A stretch of 64,000 bases of DNA from Neoarius graeffei (GCF_027579695.1 NC_083596.1:10887798-10951797); one strand, 5' to 3'; shown: positions 29,541 through 42,151, numbered from the stretch's first letter. Notes: generated by a model not told the origin, from the sequence alone. Translations and numbers: made by a program.

Positions 29541-30534
29541 ATTGTTAGCTAAATTTGTGCTCATTCATTTATTACTATTTTATCTGTAAAACTCTTAAAC
29601 AGCAAGTAGTCTTTGCCATTCCTAAGAAATTCTAGTTTGCTAGAATTTACTATCTACAAAAAAAAAAACATTCCTGATAGCTGGTTTACATATTAAACTC
29701 CGTGACATGTAATTGTATAATTTGCACTCTGCCCATATTACTGCACTACGCATTTTTACAAGTGTACTTGTAAGCGTCGTCAAGCCACAGTTAAAGACAA
29801 GAATCTCTCCAGAACATGTGTTCCTCAGTTTGTTCAAATTGCCTTACACCAAGCTTCCACATGGTGCTAAGGAGCGAAGCTGGCAGTCGGAGAGAGCCTT
29901 CCTGCTGCCTGGAGCCCCCATGCATAAATAAACACAGAGGCCTTCGCTTTCAGGATTTATAGATTTTCAAATAAATGCGCAATGTGCTTACTGAACTTTA
30001 CAGACCTCTGCTGCTCAATGGCACATGAAGGAAAGAAAGGCCTCTATTGTGCCCCAGTGTGGCATTGAGTTTCACCAGGTGTGAACAGGACCTTCGGAGA
30101 AGTTAATCAGTTCAGGCCTGAGAGAATTAAAATCCGAGACTACCGGGATTTTAGTAAGTGGTGTAAGTTCAGGTTTTCAATTTATCTAATAACTAAACAG
30201 TTCTTCTTATTTTTTTATAATAATAAAATCACTATTAATCACACTGGATATTCTTTTATAATGTAGACACGAATGTTTTACTGGGAAATACACCACTCGT
30301 ATTTTTCATATGAGCTACATCTGGGACATGGGGAACCAAAACTGTGACACATTTTCCAGTATGTCACTTGTGAAGAAATCAATGAATTGTTTTAATAAAA
30401 TTGGGTACTTTGTTTGTGAATGTGTCTATATAATAAAAAGAAAATCAAATGTTGGATTGAAGATATGACGTTTATCTCATATTTTTCATATGAAATACAT
30501 CGCGGATCTGAGTGATATATTTAAATAGTATTGG
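29541..30534. other. Intergenic stretch
   Basis: No gene recognised. 29840-29935 looks less AT-rich but has no splice or coding support. Confidence 0.45.
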
Positions 30535-30544
30535 CTGGCATTGA

Positions 30545-30623
30545 GATATATTCCATTCAGCTAGTATGATACTGAACTCATCTTCGACTCGTTCAATATC
30601 ATGCTAGCTGAATGGAATATATC
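30545..30623. repeat. Short imperfect palindrome
   Basis: GATATATTCCATTCAGCTAG pairs with CTAGCTGAATGGAATATATC, with a loop around CATCTTCGACTCG. Likely a relic of a foldback MITE. Confidence 0.8.
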
Positions 30624-30678
30624 GGAAATACCATTAAAAAAAGCCATTATTATTATTATACATATTATACTTTTTGGG

Positions 30679-31055
30679 GGCGGCACGGTGGTGTAGTGGT
30701 TAGCGCTGTCGCCTCACAGCAAGAAGGTCCGGGTTCGAGCCCCGTGGCCGGCGAGGGCCTTTCTGTGCGGAGTTTGCATGTTCTCCCCGTGTCCGTGTGG
30801 GTTTCCTCCGGGTGCTCCGGTTTCCCCCACAGTCCAAAGACATGCAGGTTAGGTTAACTGGTGACTCTAAATTGACCGTAGGTGTGAATGTGAGTGTGAA
30901 TGGTTGTCTGTGTCTATGTGTCAGCCCTGTGATGACCTGGCGACTTGTCCAGGGTGTACCCCGCCTTTCGCCCGTAGTCAGCTGGGTAGGCTCCAGCTTG
31001 CCTGCGACCCTGTAGAAGGATAAAGCGGCTACAGATAATGAGATGAGATGAGATG
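30679..31055 (+). mobile_element. tRNA-headed SINE (main family)
   Basis: Near full-length. Duplication ATACTTTTTGGG at 30667-30678 and 31056-31067. Confidence 0.94.
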
Positions 31056-31534
31056 ATACTTTTTGGGTGTTCAACGCATCTTTCTTTTTCAAAATTCTCT
31101 CAAAAGCAAACCTGGTGGCTATGTTTGTTTACAAATTGTCACAGTCGCTCCGTATTGCGGAAGTTTTACGTCTCCGACATGTGACGTCATGTTGTCTTGA
31201 CAACCATGCAATATCGTAAACCATATTCAATGCTCATTCTCCATTGGGTAGAGTGACGTAATACACGTAAGATAAGCGATATGTTAACAATATTGCATGC
31301 TATCAAACCAAATGAATGAAACCTGCTAGAAGGGAATAGAACACGTTTTTATTCCATCGAAAAAGTGTCCTGTATGGATAATAATTCCCGATATTTCACT
31401 CCGATGATGTCACTCCAAGTGTTTTCCTGCTGACTAGATGCGCATTGTCAAATGGCGAACCGGTTCAGAATTAAAATTCTTTTGATTAATTTGTGTATTT
31501 TTGTTTGTGTGTGTGTGGATGTGTCCATATAATA

Positions 31535-31680
31535 TAAAGAACATTACACGGTGGCGTGAAGATATGAAGTTTATTTTCTCGTGTTGAAAAATGTATCACT
31601 CGTTTGCTTCGCTTACTCATAATGTATATATTGACCACTCGAAGATAAACTTAATATCTTCGTGCAACTGTGTAATATCG
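31535..31680. repeat. Foldback MITE relic
   Basis: ATTACACGGTGGCGTGAAGA faces TCTTCGTGCAACTGTGTAAT, with GAAGTTTATTTTCTCG / CGAAGATAAACTTAAT inside. The arms are well diverged. Confidence 0.65.
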
Positions 31681-31786
31681 TCAAGATATGCTACGGTTAG
31701 TGATGCATCAATACCGTATACTGAACATGAGTACAATTAAGATTTTGATACTGAAATGAGTAAACCTCTTAGTATGAGTCAATCAG

Positions 31787-31913
31787 TGGTGGGTTTCTCA
31801 AAAGCCTCTTAACACTAAGAGCAGCTTAACTAGGAGAGAGAGTGTTCATTGTGCTGCTCGCTCTACCATTTAACAATGATATTTGTGCTATGATGCTTTT
31901 GGGAAATTCAGCA
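31787..31913. mobile_element. Short-ended MITE, third copy
   Basis: Same family as 6110-6230, at an independent site. CAG lies at 31784-31786 and 31914-31916. Confidence 0.75.
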
Positions 31914-32152
31914 CAGATCAGTGAATAAGTTCAGTTTTTTTAATCTTGTATTGTTGGATGATGCTGTAGTTCCTCCTCCTTATCACAGAGCAGTTTGCAG
32001 TCTGCTTTGCTTTGATTTGATTTGTTTGCCATTATTAATTGTGAATATGTCCAAATCAATGCTGTTTTATTTTGTCTGTTCATTAGTGTGGCACTGTGGC
32101 ACTGTACACTCGGCTTACATCACATGTGATATCTGATGTTGGTATCCAAGCT

Positions 32153-32534
32153 TTTTTTCATCTCACCTCATTATCTGTAGCCGCTTTATCCTGTTCTACA
32201 GGGTCGCAGGCAAGCTGGAGCCTATCCCAGCCGACTACGGGCGAAAGGCGGGGTACACCCTGGACAAGTCGCCAGGTCATCACAGGGCTGACACATAGAC
32301 ACAGACAACCATTCACACTCACATTCACACCTACGGTCAATTTAGAGTCACCAGTTAACCTAACCTGCATGTCTTTGGACTGTGGGGGAAACCGGAGCAC
32401 CCGGAGGAAACCCACGCGGACACGGGGAGAACATGCAAACTCCGCACAGAAAGACCCTCGCCGGCCACGGGGCTCGAACCCGGACCTTCTTGCTGTGAGG
32501 CGACGGCGCTAACCACTACACCACCGTGCCGCCC
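32153..32534 (-). mobile_element. tRNA-headed SINE (main family)
   Basis: Full-length. Short duplication TCCAAGCT at 32145-32152 and 32535-32542. Confidence 0.92.
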
Positions 32535-32860
32535 TCCAAGCTGCTTTTTTTTTTTTTTTAAATGAATGAGTAAATGAGCACAGGATTAGGCCTGATATCA
32601 ATATTTATGCATCACCAGTTACAGTAATTAATGAATATATATATTTTTAGGATAGATTAACATTTAAGTGTTCACTAACCTAAACACTTGTATTTACTTG
32701 GAAAAAAAAATCAGAAATCTCTAATAAGCTTCGGAGAAATAGATTTTCTGACTGCGAGCTTGAAAGTTGTCGCAAATTAATCTGTACTCTACAGAATACA
32801 TCTTTCTTTAACCCTTTATTATGATATCAGGCTCTGATAGAAAACCGTATTATTAACATA

Positions 32861-34463
32861 CAGTGGTGCTTGAAAGTTTGTGAACCCTTTGGAATTTTCT
32901 ATATTTCTGCATAAATATGACCTAAAACATCATCAGATTTTCACACAAGTCCTAAAAGTAGATAAAGAGAACCCAGTTAAACAAATGAGACAAAAATATT
33001 ATACTTGATAATTTATTTATTGAGGAGAATGATCCAATATTACATATCTGTGAGTGGCAAAAGTATGTGAACCTCTAGGATTAGCAGTTAATTTGAAGGT
33101 GAAATTAGAGTCAGGTGTTTTCAGTCAATGGGATGACAATCAGGTGTGAGTGGGCACCCTGTTTTATTTAAAGAACAGGGATCTATCAAAGTCTGATCTT
33201 CACAACACATGTTTGTGGAAATGTATCATGGCACAAACAAAGGAGATTTCTGAGGACGTCAGAAAAAGCGTTGTTGATGCTCATCAGGCTGGAAAAGGTT
33301 ACAAAACCATCTCTAAAGAGTTTGGACTCCACCAATCCACAGTCAGACAGATTGTGTACAAATGGAGGAAATTCAAGACCATTGTTACCCTCCCCAGGAG
33401 TGGTTGACCAACAAAGATCACTCCAAGAGCAAGGCGTGTAATAGTCAGTGAGGTCACAAAGGACCCCAGGGTAACTTCTAAGCAACTGAAGGCCTCTCTC
33501 ACATTGGCTAATGTTCATGAGTCCACCATCAGGGGAACACTGAACAACAATGGTGTGCATGGCAGGGTTGCAAGGAGAAAGCCACTGCTCTCCAGAAAAA
33601 CATTGCTGCTCGTCTGCAGTTTGCTAAAGATCACGTGGACAAGCCAGAAGGCTATTGGAAAAATGTTTTGTGGATGGATGAGACCAAAATAAAACGTTTT
33701 GGTTTAAATGAGAAGCATTATGTTTGGAGAAAGGAAAACATTGCATTCCAGCATAAGAACCTTATCCCATCTGTGAAACATGGTGGTGGTAGTATCATGG
33801 TTTGGGCCTGTTTTGCTGCATCTGGGCCAGGACGGCTTGCCATCGTTGATGGAGCAATGAAGTCTGAATTATACCAGTGAATTCTAAAGGAAAATGTCAG
33901 GACATCTGTCCATGAACTGAATCTCAAGAGAAGGTGGGTCATGCAGCAAGACAACGACCCTAAGCACACAAGTCGTTCTACCAAAGAATGGTTAAAGAAG
34001 AATAAAGTGAATGTTTTGGAATGGCCAAGTCAAAGTCCTGACCTTAATCCAACCAAAATGTTGTGGAAGGACGTGAAGCGAGCAGTTCATGTGAGGAAAC
34101 CCACCAACATCCCAGAGCTGAAGCTGTTCTGTATGGAGGAACGGGCTAAAATTCCTCCAAGCCGGTGTGCAGGACTGATCAACAGTTACCGGAAACGTTT
34201 AGTTGCAGTTATTGCTGCACAAGGGGGTCACACCAGATACTGAAAGCAAAAGTTCACTTACTTTTGCCACTCACAGATATGTAATATTGGATCATTTTCC
34301 TCAATAAATAAATGACCAAGTATAATAATTTTGCCTCATTTGTTTAACTGGGTTCTCTTTATCTACTTTTAAGACGTGTGTAAAAATCTGATGATGTTTT
34401 AGGTCATATTTATGCAGAAATATAGAAAATTCTAAAGGGTTCACAAACTTTCAAGCACCACTG
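32861..34463 (+). mobile_element. Full-length Tc1-family transposon, inactive
   Basis: 1603 bp between TA dinucleotides (32859-32860, 34464-34465). The inverted repeats begin CAGTGGTGCTTGAAAGTTTG and extend about 200 bases, with an internal direct motif (TGGCAAAAGTATGTGAACC near 33056 and its complement near 34255), as in IR/DR Tc1 elements of fish. The transposase frame is broken. Confidence 0.95.
33228..34243 (+). pseudogene. Tc1 transposase, broken
   Basis: Starts MAQTKEISEDVRKSVVDAHQ and ends AQGGHTRY. Paired helix-turn-helix region KTISKEFGLHQSTVRQIV. Catalytic residues: first Asp in WMDETK and second Asp in QQDNDPKH are kept, but the Glu of the usual SPDLNPIE is Lys (SPDLNPTKMLW). The frame is interrupted after LPRSG (a stop near 33405), by a one-base shift near 33590, and by a stop at about 33880 after ELYQ. 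It cannot make its own transposase, though its ends look complete. Confidence 0.93.
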
Positions 34464-34465
34464 TA

Positions 34466-35689
34466 GGCATGAAAAGACATAAAACATGCCTGGATACAAG
34501 TTTATTCTATTTAGACTTGAAAATGATCCTGTCAAAATTTCATTCAGGTCATACTGTACTTGAAAATCGGTTTTTATTTTACTTCTAATCACTTGTCTTA
34601 AATCTAAACAGAGTCTTGTGTGTGTGTGTGTGTGTGTGTGAATGTGGACACACAGTAAATCACCTGTCAGGGTCACATTACCAGGCTTGCTCTAATCCAA
34701 GTAGTGTTCTGTTAAGTTCTGGTTTCAAAGATACGATGCCATACAATGAAATGAGAGCTGTTTTGTCCATAATGTAATAAAAAAAATCAATTTACTGTAT
34801 ACACAATAATACACAACATCTTTGTTTAATTATACCTGTCGGTTTGTGATGACGAGTGCTTCATTTACTACAGCAGGATGGCTGTTTGAATGATTGAATG
34901 ATGACACTCTATCCATTAATGACATTCAGTGCCTTCAGGAGTCAAATGACTGGGGGACATATGCCACTGATGTGATATAATTACGTAATTTATCATATCG
35001 TTGTTGTTTTCTTGCTGTATTTACATAATTTTTTTTGGGGGGGGTTAAATCTGCTTCGTACTCAACCAGGACTCCCTTGGTTCTGGCACCCTGATGATAT
35101 CAATTATGCGAAGGAACTAGATCTGGAGATGAGCACAAATCCAATTCAGATACTTCCCATTAACTCCATTTTCTACAAGGCTTCATCTCCCAAAGCCGTA
35201 CGAGCACAGAAACAGTGCGTATTGATTCGTTGGTAGTTTCCACCAAGCTTATCTTAATGCACTTATGGAGAAGGCCCCAGTCTGAACAGCTGCCCAGGTC
35301 ACAATCTACAGCATGCAAGGCTCCTAAATTATTCAGGATGTCTCCCCCACCCCCAGCCAGACCTCCATTAATGATGTCACCCAACCCCGCGGAGCCAGAC
35401 GCTTTCCCAAGGGATGGCAGGATGAAGATTGGGCGCTGCTTTACACTACAATCCACTCCATTTCTGTAGTAATTTAGAGCTGTTCTTGTTCTAAAATACA
35501 TTCATGTGGAGTAGAGCGTCCTGAAGGAGCATTTGGAAATACATAAGCTTGATAATAATGTAGTAATGGCAATACTGAGACCTAGATAGCAAATTAAAGC
35601 AAATTATATTTCTAACTGTTCCCAAGTAAATTGATTATTCATTATGTGAAGTTTTCCTGTACAGGATAATAGCATGTTATGCATTTTCG
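34466..35689. other. Intergenic stretch
   Basis: GT microsatellite at 34617-34640. Bases 35050-35470 are less AT-rich and look unique, but no splice sites or protein family could be supported on either strand. Confidence 0.5.
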
Positions 35690-35824
35690 GTAAATACCGT
35701 CATGCTTTTATCATTTTGTCACAGAGCAGCTTTACAGAGAACCCTAATGAGTAAGCCAGACATTGGCTAGTGGCAAGGAAAAACTCCCTGAGAAGACATA
35801 AGGAAGAAAGCTTTCTTTTCTGGG
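35690..35824 (-). mobile_element. LINE 3'-tail fragment
   Basis: GGAAAAACTCCCTGAGAAGA and CAGAGCAGCTTTACAGA are the complement of the tail at 38130-38260, so this is the same retrotransposon family on the other strand. It is cut off by the SINE on its right. Confidence 0.65.
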
Positions 35825-35840
35825 TGATGGATAATGGGAT

Positions 35841-36202
35841 GGTGGCATGGTGGTGTAGAGGTTAGCGCTGTCACCTCACAGCAAGAAGGTTCTGGGTTTG
35901 AGCCCAGTGGGCGACGAGGGCCTTTCTGTGTGGAGTTTGCATGTTCTCTCCGTGTCTGTGTGGGTTTCCTCTGGGTGCTCTGGTTTCCCCAACAATCCAA
36001 AGACATGCAGGTTAGACTAATTGGTGGCTCTAACTTGACTGTAGGTGTGATTGTGAGTGCGAACGGTTGTTTGTCTTTATGTGTCAGCCCTGTGATGATC
36101 TGGTGACTTGTCCAGGGTGTATCCTGCCTCTCGCCCATAGTCAGCTGGGATAGGCTCCAGCTTGCCCGCGACCCTGCGCAGGATAAGCGGCTACAGATAA
36201 CG
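35841..36202 (+). mobile_element. tRNA-headed SINE, diverged
   Basis: An older copy with many substitutions and a near-exact 15-bp duplication (GATGGATAATGGGAT left, GATGGATAGTGGGAT right). Confidence 0.88.
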
Positions 36203-36289
36203 GATGGATAGTGGGATTATAAGTCATTACGCTACAGAGGTGTAGAAGAGTAAAGACTAATATTATTAGGCATGTTGAAAGGATGTTCA

Positions 36290-36840
36290 GGATGATGGCA
36301 TGGTCCTTTTCTAGTTGTTGTAGGCAGCTCACAACTTTTTGTTTGTAACTGTTGGTGGGATCCCGCCTCAGGGTTTCGTAGGTGGTTGTGTCACTGAGGG
36401 GACTGGTCATCTTTGAGTGGTAGTCCACTGTGTTTAGCACCCCTTTGTCAGCAGGAAGGATGGTGATGTTCCAGTCTCTTTGAAGCAATGTAAGAGCCCT
36501 CCTTTCTTGGATGGTGAGGTTGGAGAGGGGTGCTTTTGCACTGGCGAGGGCGGCTGATACTTTCAGTCTAAATTGTTCCACTTCTGTGTTGGTCAAATTG
36601 TTGTTTCTGATGGCTGACTCTGTGGCTGTGATGAGATCTAACATTGATACCTGCTCTGGTGAAACTGCAAAGTTTAGTCCTTTGGATAAAACATCCTTCT
36701 CTGGTTGGGTGAGTTCCCTGTCAGATAAGTTCTTCACCCTCTTCAACTGGATGCCAGGTTGTGTTGCCTGGTCAGATTTCTTCCTCCAAGTCAGCACTTC
36801 TGTCTTGTGGGAAGAGGTGGTTTTAGATAGCAATGTTTGA
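36290..36840 (-). pseudogene. Penelope-like element, N-terminal coding fragment
   Basis: The frame includes VKNLSDRELTQPEKDVLSKG, FAVSPEQVSMLDLITATES and LTLLQRDWNITILPADKG, the region before the reverse transcriptase in fish Penelope-like elements as I recall them. It stops matching at about 36293, before the RT motifs, and no GIY-YIG domain follows. It may belong to the same family as the tails at 6912-7606. Confidence 0.75.
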
Positions 36841-37169
36841 AATTTGCATATCTGTCGTTCTTTGCCTTTGTTGTGTTGTGAGATCCGTGCCTTCTTAAAG
36901 AACTCAGACTCATTCCAACACTTCCCTGGGAAGAAGTGCTGTCAGTTCTTCAAACATCAGTTCAGTCTTGGTTTGGAGGGCATTGATGGTGAAATATACT
37001 TATCTCACTCTTTCGTTGAGAATCTGGTTCTGGGTCTTCTGGAGGATTCTTTCTATTCTGTGTCCTTTGACAGCAGAACCCAGGCCAGGAATCTGGCTGA
37101 TAGGCGATGAGCTTATGCCATCATGTGTTGTCTGTCGTTTGTCCAGCGTTGTCCACATTTCATGGAAAT

Positions 37170-37600
37170 TACTTCTCCTCTCTCAATTCTTCACCTATTT
37201 TTATTCCTTTTGGCAGGAAGGTAGGTCTGCCTGGGGTGCATATAGCTTCTACCCAAATTTGCATAATTGCAATTAATAATGAAGATATGGAGTAATTAAG
37301 CCCTAACGAGCAGTTTCCACACACATCTCTTCTTCTCCCTCAGTTCTTCATCGATTTTGATTCTTTCTGGCATGAAGGTAGGGGTACCCAGGGTGCATAT
37401 AACTTCTACCCAGATTTGCTTTATTACAATTATTAATGAAGTTATGGACTAATTGAGCCTTAATGAGCAGTTCAACAAAAATTGCTTCTTCTTGGTCAGT
37501 TCCTCGCCATTTTGGATTTTTGCAAATAGGTCGGTATTCCTAGGGTGGATATCGCTTCTATATATAGCTTGTATAGTGTATATAGCTTGCAACATTTATT
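37170..37600. repeat. Three diverged ~155-bp tandem units
   Basis: GGTGCATATAGCTTCTACCC and ATTAATGAAGATATGGA recur, as near copies, at about 37227/37273, 37391/37432 and 37540. The third unit is partial. Confidence 0.78.
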
Positions 37601-37739
37601 GCGCAATGTGGCCCACTTTAGATCGTTCCTTCTGGACTAGACGGGGCCGGAGTGAGCTACGCCGTCACTGACGGTCTCGTTTACTTATCTGTTTTTGTCG
37701 AACTTACATATTTTACTTGTTGTAGGGTTCAACTATGAA

Positions 37740-38300
37740 CCTTTAAGGCTTTAAAGATGGCTGGAGTCTCATCACATCGCTCCTGTGTCGGATGGCCCCA
37801 TATGGACAGTTGAAAGTCGCACTTGGAAGACGGCTCTGGACACTTACAGTAATACATTTATGCCTGAAGACCACAGTTGACTTGTGAACTTTAGGACTGC
37901 AATTGTCATGAACAGTTTTGCACGCAAGTTTCCATCAACGAACAGTTTATAACTTTAAAAAAGCAGGCTTCATGTTAAAACTATAATGAATTTCCTGGTT
38001 TAACAGTTATACTTTGTGACTACTGTATATAGGACACAGTTATAGAAGCAAGTTATTTATAATCACGCTATCTGTTATCACCCAGATGAGGCTGGGTTCC
38101 CTTTTGAGTCTGGTTCCTCTCGAGGCTTCTTCCTCATGTTGTCTGAGGGAGTTTTTCCTCACCATCGTCACCACAGGCTTGCTCATCGGGGATAAATTAG
38201 GCATAAAATTAGCTCATGTTTAAAGTTTTTAATTTTCTGTAAAGCTGCTTTGCGACAATGTCTGTTGTTCAAAGCGCTATACAAATAAACTTGACTTGAC
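37740..38300 (+). mobile_element. Non-LTR retrotransposon 3' UTR and tail
   Basis: TCTCGAGGCTTCTTCCTCAT, GGGAGTTTTTCCTCACC, AAAGCTGCTTTGCGACAATG and CGCTATACAAATAAA followed by CTTGACTTGACT are the widespread fish LINE tail with its short A/T repeat end. No RT coding sequence adjoins it, so it is 5'-truncated. Confidence 0.7.
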
Positions 38301-39313
38301 TGGCTTTCTAAACAGTGTCAGTCAAAGAACCCTTTAGAAGGTTTAGATTTGTGTGTACTTACCATCATTCATGACTGCACATCATTTCATTATCTGTGTA
38401 TAGAAACGGAACAGGATCCACGTAGTTGCGATACTGAAGGAGCTGTTATTTTAATCTCGGATATTCAGAAACCACAATCGCAATCAGAGCTTTAGATCTT
38501 CGTCTCCTTCACAGCGTCTCAATGTTCTGTCCTCAGACTATAACAAGAATCTGCACTATAGTATATTTTCACTTATTTTATGTGAAACATGAATCGCCGA
38601 CGTGTTCCCAGAGCAGGCCTTTTTGCCCACTGCTGTGGAAAATGAGCATACTGACACTTTTCAGAAAATTCCAAGAAAGCTGTGGTAGATCAGCCAAGTT
38701 CTCTCGCTAGCTGGAAATATATTCACCGTTTGGTTTGTTTAAATGATTGGCTTTGGGTCACACTGAGGAGCCACTTGGAAATCCTGGAAACCATCCAGGG
38801 AATTTGCTTTTATGAGTTCACCATCTCGTAGGGAGTGGATTTGGCAGGAGGGAGATGTTTGTTATGAATTCTAATAACTTCTCCGTATGGATAGTAGCAT
38901 GATTGTGGAGCTTGACGCCATATGCAAGCATGTGTTTGTTCATGATACTGGTTAATGGATCCTCAGTGACACCAGCAGTGATATTTATTATTTTAATGAT
39001 CGGATATGGTTACACACTAATTCAATACAAGGAAATGACGATTAGATTGATTTTTGACTCAAATGCACGTGAATGGTCCCGTTCAGTTGAGCAGAGAACA
39101 CAAGGGCAATCCTTCGAGTATCATATAAAATGGTGTCAAATTGTCTGTGTTACCATTTATAGATGGACTTTTTCATTCTTTCAGTGGCTCAGATTGTAGC
39201 TTTTTAAAACTAAATGGAGTGTATGCATTAATACTGCAACTGGCATTACAGTAAATATCGTGAGTATCAATATACTTTTACATAATGAAGCTCCTTGAAA
39301 AATCTATTTCTTA
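38301..39313. other. Intergenic stretch
   Basis: Nothing recognisable seen on either strand. Confidence 0.5.
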
Positions 39314-39497
39314 CACACTCACCGGCTACTTTATTAGGAACACCCATCCACCTGCTGTTCTGTTTTATGCAGTTCTCTAATCAGCCGATCCCTTGACAGC
39401 AGCACAATGCATCAAATCATGCAGATACAAATCAAGAGCTTCAGTTTATTAATGTTCACTTCAAAGATCAGAATGGGGAACAACTGTGATCTCAAAC

Positions 39498-40674
39498 CAG
39501 AGGTGGACAAAAGTACCCAACTTCATTACTTAAGTCAAAGTACGGATCCCACTGGTCAAATGTTACTCCGATACAAATGAAAGTTGTCCAGTCAAATTTC
39601 TACTTAAGTTAAAGTACTGAAGTACTTGCTTTTAAGTATTAAAAGTAAATTTTCTGTCAACGCATCGTTATATTATTGCCAGAACACTTACAAAACCTAA
39701 CGCCATTACCAAAGACAGAAATGTGAATTCACAAAATGAATGCATGCTGTGCCATCATGGTGGTTTAACATTAAGCTAGCTAGTCAGTGAAACTCCACCT
39801 GACATGCTAGCAAACTCTTTTCAAACTCGAAATCATATTAGGTAGCTAACGCTACTAGAAAAGAAAGATTTCTACATTCTGTTTATTTGGCAAGATTATG
39901 CTAAAACATATTTCTGAAAGGAATTCAGATAAGTTAACATTTATGTTAGCGTAACTCCGTTTTTACATGCTAACTAACAGCGTCCAAGTTAACTAGCTGT
40001 GTGTTAACGTTAGCCGTGGACAAGGCTACGGCAACTTGGCGGGCAAATCCACAGAAAGTCATTTGACTAACCAGACTGCATAGCTACGTTTGCAACGTTA
40101 TCGCTAGCTCTAAAAGCACAGACAACTTCATTACAAGCTTTCTCTTGGAATAAAACGTTTACATCCCTCAATATGCTTCCGCAGGTTGGACGGCGAGTTT
40201 TTGTAGGCCGTGATATGGTTCGTTTTCGGCAAACAAAGCAAACATTTAAAATGAAATGAATCTTTAATCCTTTCTGAAAACTGAAACATGGGTTCTAGGT
40301 AAAGCCATGAGTACGTGCATTCTCCAGAAGAACCGCCTCCTTCCATTCTGCCATCAACTGATCGTGTTCAAATAACGCTGAGAAATCATTGAACTTGATT
40401 TTATACAGTCTATGGACAAGACGTGACTCTAGTGATTACTGATCGGCTGTCTCAGTGTCACCTATGAAAAAAACATCCACTTTCAAAGCTGCTTCATAGT
40501 GACAAGTAACGAGGACCTTGACAGAAATGTAGTGGAGTGAAAAGTACGATATTTGCCTTTCAAATGTAGTGAATAAGTTTCCAAAAAAATAATATTCAAG
40601 TAAAGTACAGATACTCAAAAAGTGTACTTAAGTACAGCACTCAAGTAAATCTACTTTGCTACTGTCCACCTCTG
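39498..40674 (-). mobile_element. hAT transposon, copy 2, both ends present
   Basis: 1177 bp from CAGAGGTGGACA to TGTCCACCTCTG, with the exact 8-bp duplication TCTCAAAC at 39490-39497 and 40675-40682. Subterminal AAGTAC/GTACTT motifs repeat at both ends. Only the BED finger of the transposase remains. Confidence 0.92.
40131..40346 (-). pseudogene. BED zinc-finger part of a hAT transposase (copy 2)
   Basis: 71 residues; FKCLLCLPKTNHITAY and NLRKHIEGCKRF. The key Cys and His match copy 1 at 2009-2227. The frame has survived in both copies with few changes, but nothing downstream is coding. Confidence 0.72.
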
Positions 40675-40817
40675 TCTCAAACTGTGACTTTCTTTCACTG
40701 TGGTATGGGTGTTGGTTTGAGCCAGATGGACTGGTTTGAATATTTCAGAAACTGCTGATCTCCTGGGGTTTTCACACACAACCGTCTCTAGAGTTTACAC
40801 AGAATGGTACAAAAACA

Positions 40818-41198
40818 GGCGGCACGGTGGTGTAGTGGATAGCGCTGTCGCCTCACAGCAAGAAGGTCCTGGGTTCGAGCCCCGGGGCCGGCGAGGGCCT
40901 TTCTGTGTGGAGTTTGCATGTTCTCCCCGTGTCCACGTGGGTTTCCTCCGGGTGCTCCGGTTTCCCCCACAGTCCAAAGACATGCAGGTTAGGTTAACTG
41001 GTGACTCTAAATTGAGCGTAGGTGTGAATGTGAGTGTGAATGGCTGTCTGTGTCTATGTGTCAGCCCTGTGATGATCTGGCGACTTGTCCAGGGTGTACC
41101 CCGCCTTTCGCCCGTAGTCAGCTGGGATAGGCTCCAGCTTGCCTGCGACCCTGTAGAAGGATAAAGCGGCTAGAGATAATGAGATGAGATGAGATGAG
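40818..41198 (+). mobile_element. tRNA-headed SINE (main family)
   Basis: Duplication ATGGTACAAAAACA at 40804-40817 and 41199-41212, within the Tc1-type relic. Confidence 0.94.
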
Positions 41199-41616
41199 AT
41201 GGTACAAAAACATTGAGTTGAGTGAGTGACAGTTCTGTGGGTGGAAAAAAACGCCTTGCTGATAAGAGAGATCAGAGGAAAATGGCCAGATTCGAAGGAT
41301 ATAGCAACTCATATAATCACTCTTTACAACGGTGGTGAGCAGAAAAGCATCTCAGCATACAACAGCAGAAGAGCACATTGGGTTCCACTCCTGCAGCCAA
41401 GAACAGGAATCTGAGAATCAAGAACAAGTTCCTATTAAAGTGGCGGGTGAGTGTACATAAAGCAATTTCTCTTGTGAGCTGCACATTACATTTACGAACA
41501 ACGAACAAAATTGTATCAATATTTCTCATGTCCTTGTTTCATCATTAAAAAAAACCCCAAGATAACATAACATTTAGCTCAAATCTAAGCTCACTAACTA
41601 GTTAGCAAAGTATACT

Positions 41617-42151
41617 TAACAGTTATTCCGTGAAATCGAGTCGTACATGAGCTGATAGCTGACGAGGCGCGTAGCACTGAGTCGGCTATAATCCATGTAC
41701 GACGAGATTGAGTGGAATAACTGTTTTATTCTATCCACAGTCACTGGATTTTGAGAAAAGGAACATATTTATTTTATTTTTTGCAAATTCGATAAATAAA
41801 AACTTTATACAAAATGTCCGACGAAATCATTTCCGCTGAGAATGTAAACGAACCGGCGAAATGACAGGAGCAATTTGTGAAAAATGCTATAATAATAATT
41901 CTTGAAAAATAAAAAAGATACGTTTTTGCCATCAAACACTTTTATTCCATATTTTGTTGCTTTTTTTGTATTTTGGGGGGGGGGTTTCTTTTTGAGTAGA
42001 ATTTTTATTTTGTCCTCGGTTGGTTCAGCAACACGCTCCGCCATTTTGTTTTTCTCAACTCACGGTATATGAGCTGATATCCTAGTAGTAGAGTAGCCAA
42101 TCAGAGCGCGCGATTGCTCATATCCAGTGAATGTGGATAGAATAATTTATA
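41617..42151. mobile_element. Foldback MITE with two hairpin parts, copy 1
   Basis: The first hairpin is GTTATTCCGTGAAATCGAGT to its complement near 41720. The second pairs TTATTCTATCCACAGTCACT (41733) with AGTGAATGTGGATAGAATAA (ending 42146). A related copy without the first loop lies at 52936-53600. Confidence 0.7.

Larger units (their letters stand above)
39314..41453 (+). mobile_element. Tc1-type relic carrying a hAT element and a SINE
   Basis: The ends are CACACTCACCGGCTACTTTA and its counterpart TAAAGTGGCGGGTGAGTG, between TA dinucleotides. A piece of the DNA-binding part reads ISETADLLGFSHTTVSRVYT (about 40744-40803). The catalytic domain is deleted. Two later insertions sit inside. 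Confidence 0.8.

Noticed and set aside
35012-35469. Two short overlapping plus-strand frames as exons
   Set aside because: No protein family, no convincing splice sites, and proline/serine content typical of chance frames.
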